64,000 nt of DNA, from positions 434,001-498,000 of the forward strand of contig NZ_AJLF01000001.1 in the NCBI RefSeq assembly GCF_000258515.1, given 5' to 3'. Positions 1 through 8,594 of the stretch are shown here, in pieces; the first letter of the stretch is position 1; each line of letters begins with the position of its first letter. The translations under genes and the position numbers were made by a program. Source of the DNA: Thermococcus zilligii AN1. Lineage in GTDB: Archaea > Methanobacteriota_B > Thermococci > Thermococcales > Thermococcaceae. The notes below the pieces were generated by a model. It searched no databases. It had not been told where the DNA came from and was given only the letters and a program-made list of their open reading frames with translations.

Positions 1-1520
1 AATGGGTTGAGAAGCAGGTTCTCACCGACGAGCAGATCATAGAGCTCGCCAAGATGGGTGCAAAGATCGAGGAGCACTACGGCTGGCCGCAGGACATCGA
101 GTGGGCCTACGACAAGGACGACGGCAAGCTCTACATCGTCCAGAGCAGGCCGATAACCACCCTCAAGGAGGAGGCCAAGGCCGAGGAGGCCGCCGAGACC
201 GGAGAAGGTGAGATCATCCTCAAGGGCCTCGGTGCTTCACCCGGCGTTGGTGCTGGCAGGGTGGTTGTCATCTTCGACGCCAGCGAAATCGACAAGGTCA
301 AGCAGGGCGACGTCCTGGTCACCACGATGACCAACCCGGACATGGTTCCGGCGATGAAGAGGGCGAGCGCCATAGTCACCGACGAGGGCGGAAGAACCAG
401 CCACGCCGCTATCGTTAGCAGGGAGCTCGGTATCCCGGCCGTTGTCGGTACCAAGGAAGCAACCAAGAAGCTCAAGACCGGTGACTACGTCACAGTTGAT
501 GGAACCAGGGGTGTCGTCTACAGGGGCATAGTCAAGGACCTCGTCGGGAAGAAGGAGGAGCCGGTGGCCGCCGCTGGTGGTGGACAGGTCGTCGTTGCGG
601 GCGCTCCGCTCATCACCGCGACCAAGATCAAGGTCAACGTCTCAATGCCTGAAATGGCCGAGAAGGCCGCCGCCACAGGCGCCGACGGTGTCGGTCTCCT
701 CCGCGCCGAGCACATGATCCTCAGCATCGGTGAGCACCCGGTCAAGTTCATCAAGGAGGGCAAGTTCGACGAGCTCGTCGAGAAGCTCGCCGATGGCATA
801 AGAACCGTTGCGGCCGCATTCTACCCGAGGCCGGTCTGGTACAGGACGCTCGATGCCCCGACCAACGAGTTCAAGGAGATGCCCGGCGGAGAGGACGAGC
901 CGGACGAGAGGAACCCGATGCTCGGCTGGCGCGGAATCAGGCGCAGCCTCGACCAGGTCGAGCTCCTCAAGGCCGAGTTCCTCGCCATCAAGAAGGTCGT
1001 CGAGGAGGGCTACACCAACGTCGGCGTCATGCTCCCGCTCGTCGGCCACCCCGAGCAGGTGAGGAAGGCCAAGGAGATAGCCCTCTCAGTCGGCCTCAGG
1101 CCACACAAGGACGTTGAGTGGGGAATAATGGTCGAGGTTCCGGCAGCTGCTCTCATCATCGAGGACCTCATCAAGGAGGGCATTGACTTCATAAGCTTCG
1201 GAACCAACGACCTCACCCAGTACACCCTCGCCATCGACAGGGACAACGACAGAATAGCTTACCTCTACGACGAGACGCACCCGGCAGTGCTCAAGCTCAT
1301 CGAGCACGTCATCAAGGTCTGCAAGAAGTACGGCGTTGAGACCAGCATCTGCGGCCAGGCCGGAAGCGACCCGAAGATGGCCAAGATCCTCGTCAGGCTC
1401 GGCATCGACAGCATCTCAGCTAACCCCGATGCAGTTGAGCTCATCAGGAAGACCGTGGCCCAGGAGGAGCAGAAGATCCTCCTCGAAGCCGCCAGGAAGA
1501 AGCTCTTCGGGGAGGACTGA
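1..1520 (+). CDS. ppsA: Phosphoenolpyruvate synthase, C-terminal part (left end cut by window)
   Basis: Pyruvate, water dikinase, interconverting pyruvate + ATP and PEP + AMP + Pi. In Thermococcales it is abundant and acts in gluconeogenesis and probably in glycolytic ATP formation. The reading frame (codons from base 3) is open to the left edge, so the N-terminal ATP-grasp domain is outside the window; the ATG at 54 is an internal Met. What remains is the swivelling phosphohistidine domain with GGRTSHAAI (catalytic His) at about base 388-414, then the PEP/pyruvate TIM barrel with FGTNDLTQ near base 1200 and CGQAGSDP near base 1350. Codon use is strongly biased to C/G-ending codons, as expected of a highly expressed gene. 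Identity is clear from the family motifs. Confidence 0.96.
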   Translation, partial: WVEKQVLTDEQIIELAKMGAKIEEHYGWPQDIEWAYDKDDGKLYIVQSRPITTLKEEAKAEEAAETGEGEIILKGLGASPGVGAGRVVVIFDASEIDKVKQGDVLVTTMTNPDMVPAMKRASAIVTDEGGRTSHAAIVSRELGIPAVVGTKEATKKLKTGDYVTVDGTRGVVYRGIVKDLVGKKEEPVAAAGGGQVVVAGAPLITATKIKVNVSMPEMAEKAAATGADGVGLLRAEHMILSIGEHPVKFIKEGKFDELVEKLADGIRTVAAAFYPRPVWYRTLDAPTNEFKEMPGGEDEPDERNPMLGWRGIRRSLDQVELLKAEFLAIKKVVEEGYTNVGVMLPLVGHPEQVRKAKEIALSVGLRPHKDVEWGIMVEVPAAALIIEDLIKEGIDFISFGTNDLTQYTLAIDRDNDRIAYLYDETHPAVLKLIEHVIKVCKKYGVETSICGQAGSDPKMAKILVRLGIDSISANPDAVELIRKTVAQEEQKILLEAARKKLFGED

Positions 1521-1595
1521 TGTCCTTCCCTCTTTTCTATTCGCCTTTTGGTTTGCTGTCCTAACAGCGCAACTGGCTCTTTTGTCCACAATAAG

Positions 1596-1627
1596 CTTTT
1601 TATACCAACGTTTCGACGGTCATCTCA
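1596..1627 (+). promoter_or_regulatory. Promoter and shared motif of first MATE gene
   Basis: A TATA element (cttttTATAcc) ends near base 1606 and places the transcription start close to the ATG at 1628, so the mRNA is nearly leaderless. A 20-bp element starting with ACGTTTCGA at 1608 lies seven bases after the TATA start. The same element, 16 of 20 identical and at the same offset, precedes the second MATE gene (3047-3066). Confidence 0.5.
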
Positions 1628-3034
1628 ATGATGCGTAAAGTCGAAGCCCTGCGCGAGCAGATCCTTTACGGCCCGGTAGTAAAAACGCTCATCCTGTTAG
1701 CCTATCCTTTGATAATCAACCAGCTCGTTCAGGTTCTCTATAACCTCACCGACACGTTCTGGCTCGGCAGGCTCGGCAGGACTGAGCTTTCCGCCCCGGG
1801 AACGGCATGGCCCCTCGTGTGGCTCTTTACCAGCATAGGGGCGGGTTTTGCAACCGCCGGCTTCGCCTTCGTGAGCCAGTACATCGGTGCAGGGGAATAC
1901 GATAAGGCGAACCGCTCCGCAGGGGCGCTCTATTCTGTGATGCTCCTCTTTTCAATCGCGGTCGGGATCATTGGTGTAGTCCTCGCCCCCCAGATGCTCC
2001 GCCTGATGAACGTCAGCGACACCATTTACCCCTACGCGCTCAGCTACACGAGGGTTGTCTTTTTGGGGATCCCGTTTTCCTTTACCCTTTCCGCCTTCAA
2101 CTTCCTCCTGAGGGCGGTTGGCGACACGAGGACACCGGTGAAGATAAACGTCGGCACGGTAATCCTCAACATAGTCCTCGACCCGCTCTTCATCTTCGGC
2201 TGGGGGCCGTTTCCGCGGCTTGGAGTCATCGGGGCGGCGATAGCGACGATGCTCTCCGGCACTATCGGCTCCGTAATAGGAGGTTATCTCCTGTTCACCG
2301 GCAGGGTGGGAATTCACCTCACCCTCGAGACCCTGAAGCCGGATTTCCACCTCTACTCCCGCATCTTCCGCGTTGGGCTTCCAGCGAGCATCGGTAGCTC
2401 GACCACGGCCTTGGGCTTCGTTATTCTGACGAGGGTTATCTTCACCGTCGGAAAGCTCTACGGAGAGGTTCACGGAATTCCCGACTTCGAGGACGTCGCT
2501 TTTGCCACCTACAGCATAACCAACCGCTTGACGAACTTCATGTTCGCCTTCACCGACGGAATAAGCATGGCCATGGGGACGATGGTCGGTCAGGCCATAG
2601 GGGCGAGGCTCTACAACAGGGCAAAGGAGATAGCCGAGAAGACGATGGTCATAAACTTCATGGTACTCAGCTTTGGAACGCTCCTCTTCATAATCTTCCG
2701 CGTGCCCATCTTCAGGTTCTTCATAAATGACCCGGCCGTTATAGCCGAGAGCGCCAAGGTCGTGGAGTACTTCTCGGCATCACTGCCCTTCTTCGGGGTC
2801 TTTGCGGCTGTGGACAACGTCTTCCAGAGCGCCGGACAGACGAAGAAGAGCATGATACTCGGCATGGTGAGGCTCTGGGCACTGAGGCTCCCGCTCAGCT
2901 ACTGGCTGGGCGTTTTAATGAGAGACACGACGGGAACGTGGCTCGGAATGGGCCTGAGCAACGTCCTTGGCGCGGTCATGGCCATTGCCTGGTTCCTGGG
3001 GGGAAGCTGGAGGAAGGCGATAATCGACGGGTAA
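1628..3034 (+). CDS. MATE family multidrug/toxin exporter
   Basis: Integral membrane cation-coupled exporter of the MATE/MatE (DinF-NorM) class, 468 residues, the usual family length, with about 12 hydrophobic segments in two pseudo-repeats. The N-terminal signature PLIINQLVQVLYNLTDTFWL is the conserved first MATE helix, and the second MatE repeat starts around residue 235. The start could be 1628 or 1631, since ATG codons are tandem; there is no good ribosome site, consistent with a leaderless transcript. The downstream gene is a close paralogue, so this is a tandem duplication. The substrate cannot be told from sequence. Confidence 0.9.
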   Translation: MMRKVEALREQILYGPVVKTLILLAYPLIINQLVQVLYNLTDTFWLGRLGRTELSAPGTAWPLVWLFTSIGAGFATAGFAFVSQYIGAGEYDKANRSAGALYSVMLLFSIAVGIIGVVLAPQMLRLMNVSDTIYPYALSYTRVVFLGIPFSFTLSAFNFLLRAVGDTRTPVKINVGTVILNIVLDPLFIFGWGPFPRLGVIGAAIATMLSGTIGSVIGGYLLFTGRVGIHLTLETLKPDFHLYSRIFRVGLPASIGSSTTALGFVILTRVIFTVGKLYGEVHGIPDFEDVAFATYSITNRLTNFMFAFTDGISMAMGTMVGQAIGARLYNRAKEIAEKTMVINFMVLSFGTLLFIIFRVPIFRFFINDPAVIAESAKVVEYFSASLPFFGVFAAVDNVFQSAGQTKKSMILGMVRLWALRLPLSYWLGVLMRDTTGTWLGMGLSNVLGAVMAIAWFLGGSWRKAIIDG

Positions 3035-3035
3035 C

Positions 3036-3066
3036 TTTTTATAGTCACGTTTCGATAGTGGTCTCA
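3036..3066 (+). promoter_or_regulatory. Promoter and shared motif of second MATE gene
   Basis: TATA element ctttttATAgt at 3035-3045 followed by a 20-bp element beginning ACGTTTCGA at 3047. It matches the element before the first MATE gene at 16 of 20 positions with the same distance to the TATA box. Either it is a common operator or it is the relic of the duplication that made the gene pair. Confidence 0.5.
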
Positions 3067-3071
3067 TCGGG

Positions 3072-4481
3072 ATGCACATGGAGCGCGAAAAACTGCTCAG
3101 AATGCGCGAGGAAATCCTCAACGGCCCCGTTGAAAAGACCCTCCTCAGGTTGGCCTATCCTTTGATAGTCAACAACCTCGTCCAGGTTCTCTACAACATA
3201 ACGGACACCTTCTGGCTCGGGAAGCTCGGTAGGGAGGCTCTGGCTGCTCCAGGAACGAGCTGGCCGATAATAGGGACCCTCACGGCCCTTGGCATGGGCT
3301 TTGCGACCGCCGGTTTTGCCCTCGTCGGCCAGTACATAGGCGCGGGAAACTACGAGAGGGCCAACCGTTCGGCGGGAGCGCTCTATTCGCTCATGCTTCT
3401 CTTCTCCGCGGCGACGGCAATAATAAGCCTGGCCATCCTCCCCTACGCGCTCCGCTTCATGAAGGTCACTCCCAACGTCTACCCCTACGCAAAGGCCTAC
3501 GCGCAGGTTGTCTTTGCTGGCACACCGCTGTCATTCGCCTTCATGGCGTTCTCTGCCCTCATGAGGGCCTCCGGAGACACGAAAACGCCGGTGAAGATAA
3601 GCATGCTCACCGTTGGGATGAACGCACTCCTCGACCCGGTTTTCATATTCCTCTTCGGCCTCGGCGTTGAGGGGGCGGCGGTTGCCACTGTCCTCTCAAA
3701 CGGCGCTGGAGCAGTAATCGGCGCGAGGATTCTAAGGAGCGGGAAGGCAGGCCTGCACCTCACGCGCGAGACCATGAAACCCGACTTCGGGTTTTACAGG
3801 AAGATATTCCACGTCGGTCTCCCCTCTGCCGTCGGCCAATCCGCGGACAGCTTCGGCTTCGTCGTCCTCACGAGGATCATCTACGGCTACGGCGACGCGG
3901 TTTACGCGGCCTACACCATAACCACCCGCCTCGTCAACTTCATAACGAGCATAGCGGACGGCGTGAGCATGGCCACCGGGACGATGATAGCCCAGAACGT
4001 TGGGGCGGAAAACTATGGGCGGGCCAGGAAGATAGCAGAGAGGGCCATGGTGGTCAACTTCCTCATAGCGGGCTTTGCGGTGGTCATCATCGGCCTCTTC
4101 CGGGTTCCCCTTTTCAGGGTCTTTCTCGACGATCCGGAAGTGATAGCCCAGAGCGACTACGTGCTCAAGTACTTCCTCAGCTCCGTGCCCTTCTTCAACG
4201 GGGTATTCGTCATCGTCACTGGAACCTTTAGCTCGGCGGGCCACACAAAGAAGAGCATGGTACTCAACATGCTGCGCCTCTGGGGCCTCAGGATTCCGCT
4301 TAGCTACGCCTTCGGCTACGTTGGGGCCATAGAGGTTCTCGGCCTTAAGATCCCGCTGGCGGGTCTCTTCGGCTTCACGAGCAAGGGCGTATTCTTCGGG
4401 ATGGGCATGAGCAACTTTCTTGCGGCGCTGGTGGCCCTGGCCTGGTTCATGCGCGGGAGCTGGATGAAAAGGATAATATAG
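3072..4481 (+). CDS. MATE family multidrug/toxin exporter, paralogue of upstream gene
   Basis: Second MATE exporter, 469 residues, about 12 membrane segments. The N-terminus (NGPVEKTLLRLAYPLIVNNL) aligns directly with the preceding MATE protein, including the VQVLYN-TDTFWLG signature. It lies 37 bp downstream on the same strand but has its own TATA box, so it can be transcribed separately. An ATG at 3078 is an alternative start. Between the last helices it carries a short loop (GYVGAIEVLGLKIPLAGLFG) that the first copy lacks, so the two may differ in substrate. Confidence 0.9.
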   Translation: MHMEREKLLRMREEILNGPVEKTLLRLAYPLIVNNLVQVLYNITDTFWLGKLGREALAAPGTSWPIIGTLTALGMGFATAGFALVGQYIGAGNYERANRSAGALYSLMLLFSAATAIISLAILPYALRFMKVTPNVYPYAKAYAQVVFAGTPLSFAFMAFSALMRASGDTKTPVKISMLTVGMNALLDPVFIFLFGLGVEGAAVATVLSNGAGAVIGARILRSGKAGLHLTRETMKPDFGFYRKIFHVGLPSAVGQSADSFGFVVLTRIIYGYGDAVYAAYTITTRLVNFITSIADGVSMATGTMIAQNVGAENYGRARKIAERAMVVNFLIAGFAVVIIGLFRVPLFRVFLDDPEVIAQSDYVLKYFLSSVPFFNGVFVIVTGTFSSAGHTKKSMVLNMLRLWGLRIPLSYAFGYVGAIEVLGLKIPLAGLFGFTSKGVFFGMGMSNFLAALVALAWFMRGSWMKRII

Positions 4482-4483
4482 CC

Positions 4484-6331
4484 TCAGCCGAGGCTTTTTA
4501 CCACAAAAGCGAGCAGATCGGCCAGTTCTCTTGCCCTCGTCTCAGGCGATGCGCCCATGTGGCCACTCTTGGTCTCGACGCGGAGGTAAACCGGTGCGCC
4601 GGCCTCCTTCATTTTCATGAAAAACTTCAGCGCGTGCGCCGGATGAACCCTGTCGTCGTAAAGACCAGTGTAGATGAGCGTCGGCGGGTATTTTTTGGGC
4701 TTCACGTTGTGGTACGGTGAGTATTTAAGGAGGAACTCCCGGTCATCAGGGTCGTCGGGGTTCCCATATTCCGGAACCCAGACGCTCCCGATGTAGAGTT
4801 TATGGAACCTGAGCATGTCGATGACCGGGTAGCCTATCAGGGCTGCGTCCATAACGTCTGGCCTCTGGGTGAGGGTCGCCGAAACCAAAAGCCCGCCGTT
4901 GCTCCTTCCCCATGCGGCCACCTTATACCCCTCCCCCTTGAGCTTGCTCAGGACAGCCACGAAGTCGTCGAAGACGTTCTGCTTCTTCTCCCTCATTCCC
5001 GCCCTGTGCCATTCTTCACCGTACTCGCTTCCACCGCGCAGGTTGGCGACCGCAAAGCTTCCCCCGCGCTTTATGAACGGAATCACCTGGGGGAAGAAGC
5101 GGGGCGTCAGCGAGATGTTGAAGCCGCCGTATCCGAAGACCCAGACTTTCCTGTCGTCTTTCTCCCCCTTCACGTGGAAGTAGTGGATTCTTGTTCCGTC
5201 CTTTGAGACCGCAAAGTCCTCCCCGACTCTGAAGTTGCCTTCAACTTCCTGCTTTTCGACGAGCTTAAGCTCTCCCTCAAACTCGTAGAGGCGATAGGGC
5301 ACGGTGAAGCTCTCGTAGCGGAGAAGGGCCCTCTTTCCGTCGGTGTCGAGCGGGTGGACGCTTCCGGGGAGGTCAAAGGTTACCTCGTCGAGCTTTTCAC
5401 CGTCGACGGAATAAACCTCCAGCCTGTGGTTAGCGTGCACGAGCCTGCCCGCGAGGATTTTGTTTCCCGTTATCACGGCCCACTCCAGAGGGAACTCCCC
5501 TTCAGGGATCACCTCGGTGACGCTCTTTCCATCAATTGCTATCACCTTCCCAAGCCCCTTGCCTTCCCTCGTTAGGACGTAGAGTTTGCCGCTGATAACA
5601 TCTACAGCCTCAGCAGGGACTTCGGCGGAGTAGACCTTTTTCCAGAGCTCTGGCGCGTCTATTGGTCCCGTGTAAATGTCCGCCCTGTTCCAGCCGAAGG
5701 TGACGGTGAGCATAGCCGTTTTTCCATCAGTGCTCTTTCCCAGTGAGAGGAAATAACCGGAACCAAGCCCCTCCCCAAAGACCATCCTCTCCCCGTTCTC
5801 GTCCTTGAAGAAGAGCCTCACGGCGGGAGCTTTGACCCCGTCCGGCGTCTCTCCGTGCCTGTAGAACCTGCTGAAGTAATAGCCGTTCTCAAGGAAGGTA
5901 ACGTCCCACACAGAAGGTCTGAGCTCTTCCAGGATTTCCCCGGTTTCGAGGTTTACTATCCGGGTTATCCCCTCGTCGGCACCGCCTATGGAGAAGCTGT
6001 AGGCGAGGAACCTTCCGCGTTTATCCGCGGTGAAGCCCTGGAGGAGAACCTCGTCGTTGAGTTCCCTCTCGAGCTCTTTTGAGTCGATTATAGTGTCTCC
6101 ACCAAGCCACCTGATGACCTGCCTGTCCCGCTCCTTGTACATGGCTATAACGCCCTTTTCCGTAAGCTTAGCACCCTGGAGAGCTGGCAACGAGGAGTAC
6201 TCCCAGACCTCCGGGAAGAGTTCGTCGCCGAGGTTGCCGATAAAATCCCTAAAGCGCCTGTTCTCCTCATCGATGAGCCTCAAAACGCGCTCATCGCTTA
6301 GGTTTTCCATCCAGATGTACGGGTCTTCCAC
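4484..6331 (-). CDS. Prolyl oligopeptidase (S9A family)
   Basis: Cytoplasmic serine peptidase that cleaves short peptides after proline. The protein aligns end to end with the characterised Pyrococcus furiosus enzyme (616 residues, starting MEDPYIWMEN). The first ~350 residues form the beta-propeller gate and the remainder the alpha/beta hydrolase. Catalytic residues are visible: Ser in GRSNGG near 477, Asp in YDDRVHPAH near 560, His in SGHMG near 591. I place the start at the GTG at 6331, because GGGGGTGGT lies five bases upstream and the product then begins exactly like the Pyrococcus protein; the in-frame GTG at 6340 overlaps that ribosome site. It ends two bases after the convergent MATE gene stop. 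Confidence 0.95.
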   Translation of the reverse strand: MEDPYIWMENLSDERVLRLIDEENRRFRDFIGNLGDELFPEVWEYSSLPALQGAKLTEKGVIAMYKERDRQVIRWLGGDTIIDSKELERELNDEVLLQGFTADKRGRFLAYSFSIGGADEGITRIVNLETGEILEELRPSVWDVTFLENGYYFSRFYRHGETPDGVKAPAVRLFFKDENGERMVFGEGLGSGYFLSLGKSTDGKTAMLTVTFGWNRADIYTGPIDAPELWKKVYSAEVPAEAVDVISGKLYVLTREGKGLGKVIAIDGKSVTEVIPEGEFPLEWAVITGNKILAGRLVHANHRLEVYSVDGEKLDEVTFDLPGSVHPLDTDGKRALLRYESFTVPYRLYEFEGELKLVEKQEVEGNFRVGEDFAVSKDGTRIHYFHVKGEKDDRKVWVFGYGGFNISLTPRFFPQVIPFIKRGGSFAVANLRGGSEYGEEWHRAGMREKKQNVFDDFVAVLSKLKGEGYKVAAWGRSNGGLLVSATLTQRPDVMDAALIGYPVIDMLRFHKLYIGSVWVPEYGNPDDPDDREFLLKYSPYHNVKPKKYPPTLIYTGLYDDRVHPAHALKFFMKMKEAGAPVYLRVETKSGHMGASPETRARELADLLAFVVKSLG

Positions 6332-6387
6332 AGAAACCACCCCCTAAAGAGAGGAAAGAGAAAGATATAAACGTTTAGGCAGCGTTC

Positions 6388-7473
6388 TTAAAGGGCCGAG
6401 ACATGAAAGACGCTCTCCATTAGCCTGCCAAAGAGGTAACTCAGGAACGCCGCCCCGAGGCCCGTTGTAACCATCTCCATAATTTTTGACTTCATGGAAA
6501 TCCCTGAGAGTATCGATACCAGGGTCGCCACGATGGCAAGTACTGTCCCCGCGAGTAGTATTGAGAACGGCAGTGCCACCGTGGACGTGGGTGCCAGGAA
6601 ATAGGGGAGAACCGGGAAGATCACGCCGAGAAGATAGGCCAGGCCCGTGTACAGTGCCGAACGGACTTCGTCCTCGTTTCCTTCTTGTGTCAGGAGTCCA
6701 ACAGCGCCCTCTCCCCTTTTTGCGAGCTCTTCAGCTGTGTTTTCGGCTACTTCCTCCGGGACACCACTTTCCATCAGGCGCTCCTTTATTTCCACCTTCG
6801 CCCTTTCTGGGGAGATTTTAAAGAGAACCTTCATCCTTTCCCTCAGTGCCTCGTTTACCTGCCTCTGCGAGCGAACCGAAATGAATGCCCCGATACCCAT
6901 TGAGAGGGAGCCCGCAACGCCAACGATAACCCCGCTTATTCCGACAAGTTTCGGGGCTGTGGTGTAAACCGCTGAAAGTCCGGTCACCGCGCCGAGTATT
7001 TCCACGAGGCCATCGTTCATTCCTAAGATGATGTCCCTGATGTTTTCGGCGTGGAAGCGCTTTTTGTTTTCCCTGAAGAACTGCTCGTGCTCCAGCTCAT
7101 CGAGGATGACCTCCTTCAGCTTTTCGACCTCATCCGAAGAGAGCCTGTCCGAGTACTCCGTTAGGTATCGGAAGTACTTCTGGACGGCGCTTCTTTCCCC
7201 CAGCTCTAAGAGGGACGCAACGGCCCCGGGCCCCAGAAGTTTCCTCAAGACCCTCACACTCAGTTCGTGTATCCTGCTGACCCCTGATTTTTTAACCTCC
7301 ACGCCCCTGGCTTTCAGGAACCCATGCCAGAACTTCGCATGTTCGGACTCAATTTGCGAAAGGCGGAGAAACTCTTCCTTTATGCCTTTGTCCTTCTCTG
7401 TCTTTGAGAGTTTGGCGTATAGCACGGAGTCGGAGTATTCATCCCCGTAGAACCTCATGGCCAGCTCAATCAT
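6388..7473 (-). CDS. Ferritin-like domain fused to VIT1/CCC1 iron/manganese transporter
   Basis: Two-domain membrane protein of about 361 residues. Residues 1-145 form a rubrerythrin-like four-helix bundle with metal-ligand pairs (ESEHAKFWHG, ELEHEQFFREN). From about residue 148 comes the VIT1 domain with its hallmark first helix (MNDGLVEILGAVTGLS) and about five membrane segments separated by a cytosolic metal-binding stretch rich in Glu. Relatives of this fusion export Fe(II) or Mn(II); the ferritin part probably captures or oxidises the metal. The start is uncertain: ATG 7473 is preceded by GGAGG but very close; GTG 7491 and ATG 7458 are alternatives. It overlaps the stop of the GNAT gene upstream, so the two are co-transcribed. 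Confidence 0.88.
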   Translation of the reverse strand: MIELAMRFYGDEYSDSVLYAKLSKTEKDKGIKEEFLRLSQIESEHAKFWHGFLKARGVEVKKSGVSRIHELSVRVLRKLLGPGAVASLLELGERSAVQKYFRYLTEYSDRLSSDEVEKLKEVILDELEHEQFFRENKKRFHAENIRDIILGMNDGLVEILGAVTGLSAVYTTAPKLVGISGVIVGVAGSLSMGIGAFISVRSQRQVNEALRERMKVLFKISPERAKVEIKERLMESGVPEEVAENTAEELAKRGEGAVGLLTQEGNEDEVRSALYTGLAYLLGVIFPVLPYFLAPTSTVALPFSILLAGTVLAIVATLVSILSGISMKSKIMEMVTTGLGAAFLSYLFGRLMESVFHVSAL

Positions 7474-8035
7474 CCCCTCCACGGTCTCCACCCCTGTATT
7501 TCAGCACAACGAACTCTTTGTAGTCCATGACCCTGGTAAAGCCCTTTCTAACGTAGTACGAGTAAGCCTCAAGGTTGGGGAAGGTTATAACGTAGGCCTC
7601 CCTGCCTAACTCCTTCAGCCTCGCCACCGCGAACTCGAGGAGCCTTGAACCGTAGCCTTTGCCCCTGTAAGCTGGCTCCACCATGAAAAACTCGATGAGG
7701 CCCGCCTTCTCGCTCTTTATTTCCTCAGGCACCCACCAGACGTCTTTGCCTTCGATACTGTAGACGAGGGCCACGGTTCCGATTATTCTTCCGTCCTCCC
7801 TCAGGATGTAGAGCTCGTCAAACTCCTTACCAAGCCTGAACTCAAGGAAGGGTTCGTAGACCTGTCTAAAGCCCTGAAAATCGTCCGTTGAGGGTTTTTT
7901 CTCCACCCACTCCAGTGCCGGGTAAGCCCCTCCGGTGCCCTGATAGACCCGGAAGACGAACTTAAGGAGCTCGTCCTTCAGCTCGAGTGGCTTTTCAACC
8001 CTCTCAACCTTTCGAGTTCCCCTTCTTTCATCCAT
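7466..8035 (-). CDS. GNAT family N-acetyltransferase
   Basis: Acetyl-CoA-dependent acyltransferase of about 189 residues. The acetyl-CoA loop RGKGYGSRLLEFAVARL, following the strand AGLIEFFMVEPAY, is the GNAT motif A; the C-terminal YYVRKGFTRVMDYKEFVV is motif B. The substrate is unknown. ATG 8035 is chosen because a GGTG element precedes it; GTG 8044 is possible. It is translationally overlapped with the ferritin-VIT1 transporter downstream, which may point to a role in metal or stress physiology, but this is only contextual. Confidence 0.85.
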   Translation of the reverse strand: MDERRGTRKVERVEKPLELKDELLKFVFRVYQGTGGAYPALEWVEKKPSTDDFQGFRQVYEPFLEFRLGKEFDELYILREDGRIIGTVALVYSIEGKDVWWVPEEIKSEKAGLIEFFMVEPAYRGKGYGSRLLEFAVARLKELGREAYVITFPNLEAYSYYVRKGFTRVMDYKEFVVLKYRGGDRGGDD

Positions 8036-8080
8036 TTTTGGCACCGTTAACTCTTTGCCTCCTCCCCCAAAAAGCTTATG

Positions 8081-8098
8081 AATTAGGTTAACCTAATT
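8081..8098. promoter_or_regulatory. 18-bp perfect palindrome at the peroxiredoxin promoter
   Basis: AATTAGGTTAACCTAATT is a perfect inverted repeat without spacer. It lies just downstream of a TATA-like aaaagcttatg (8070-8080) and 15 bp before the chosen peroxiredoxin start at 8113. It therefore covers the expected transcription start, the usual place for an archaeal repressor site. It lacks the GTTnnnAAC spacing of the known thermococcal redox regulator SurR. Confidence 0.6.
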
Positions 8099-8112
8099 AT
8101 ATGGGTGATGCC

Positions 8113-8577
8113 ATGGAGTACCTCAATGTAAAAGTCCTCGATGAGGGCGGGCAGGAAAAGCCCCTAAGGGACCTCGTCCTTGGCAGGTGGACGGTCCTCT
8201 ACTTCTACCCAAAGGACAACACGCCTGGCTGCACCGCGGAGGCGATGGAGTTCACGGAACTGCTCCCGGAGTTCGAAAAACTTGGCGTTCAGGTCATCGG
8301 CGTTTCCCGGGACTCGCCAAAGAGCCACCATAGGTTCAAGGAAAAGCACGGCCTTAAAGTAAAGCTCCTCAGCGATCCCAGCGCCGGGCTCCACAGGGCC
8401 CTCGGAGCGTGGGGCAAGAAAAAGGGCTATGGGAGAGAGTACGAGGGGGCAATAAGGAGCACCTTCATCCTGAACCCTGAGGGGGAGATCGTGTGGAAGA
8501 GGACAAATGTCCAGGCCAGGGGACACGCAAAAGAAGTGCTCGAGGAAATCAAAAAGCTAATAGGGGCGGAAGACTAA
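8113..8577 (+). CDS. Peroxiredoxin, Bcp/PrxQ type
   Basis: Thiol peroxidase that reduces hydrogen peroxide and organic hydroperoxides, 154 residues. The peroxidatic Cys sits in YPKDNTPGCTAEAMEF near residue 40 with the catalytic Thr/Pro; the PrxQ resolving Cys five residues later is replaced (CTAEAM), so this is a 1-Cys-like variant within the motif. I choose ATG 8113 because GGGTGAT precedes it; ATG 8101 would add four residues and remove that ribosome site. It heads a block with two ferritin-like proteins and sits behind an 18-bp palindrome, so peroxide or redox control is likely. Confidence 0.9.
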   Translation: MEYLNVKVLDEGGQEKPLRDLVLGRWTVLYFYPKDNTPGCTAEAMEFTELLPEFEKLGVQVIGVSRDSPKSHHRFKEKHGLKVKLLSDPSAGLHRALGAWGKKKGYGREYEGAIRSTFILNPEGEIVWKRTNVQARGHAKEVLEEIKKLIGAED

Positions 8578-8594
8578 ATTGGGTGGGTGACAAC

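Noticed and set aside
642-1049. Long antisense frames within ppsA and other strongly biased genes
   Set aside because: Shadows caused by C/G-ending codon bias on the coding strand.
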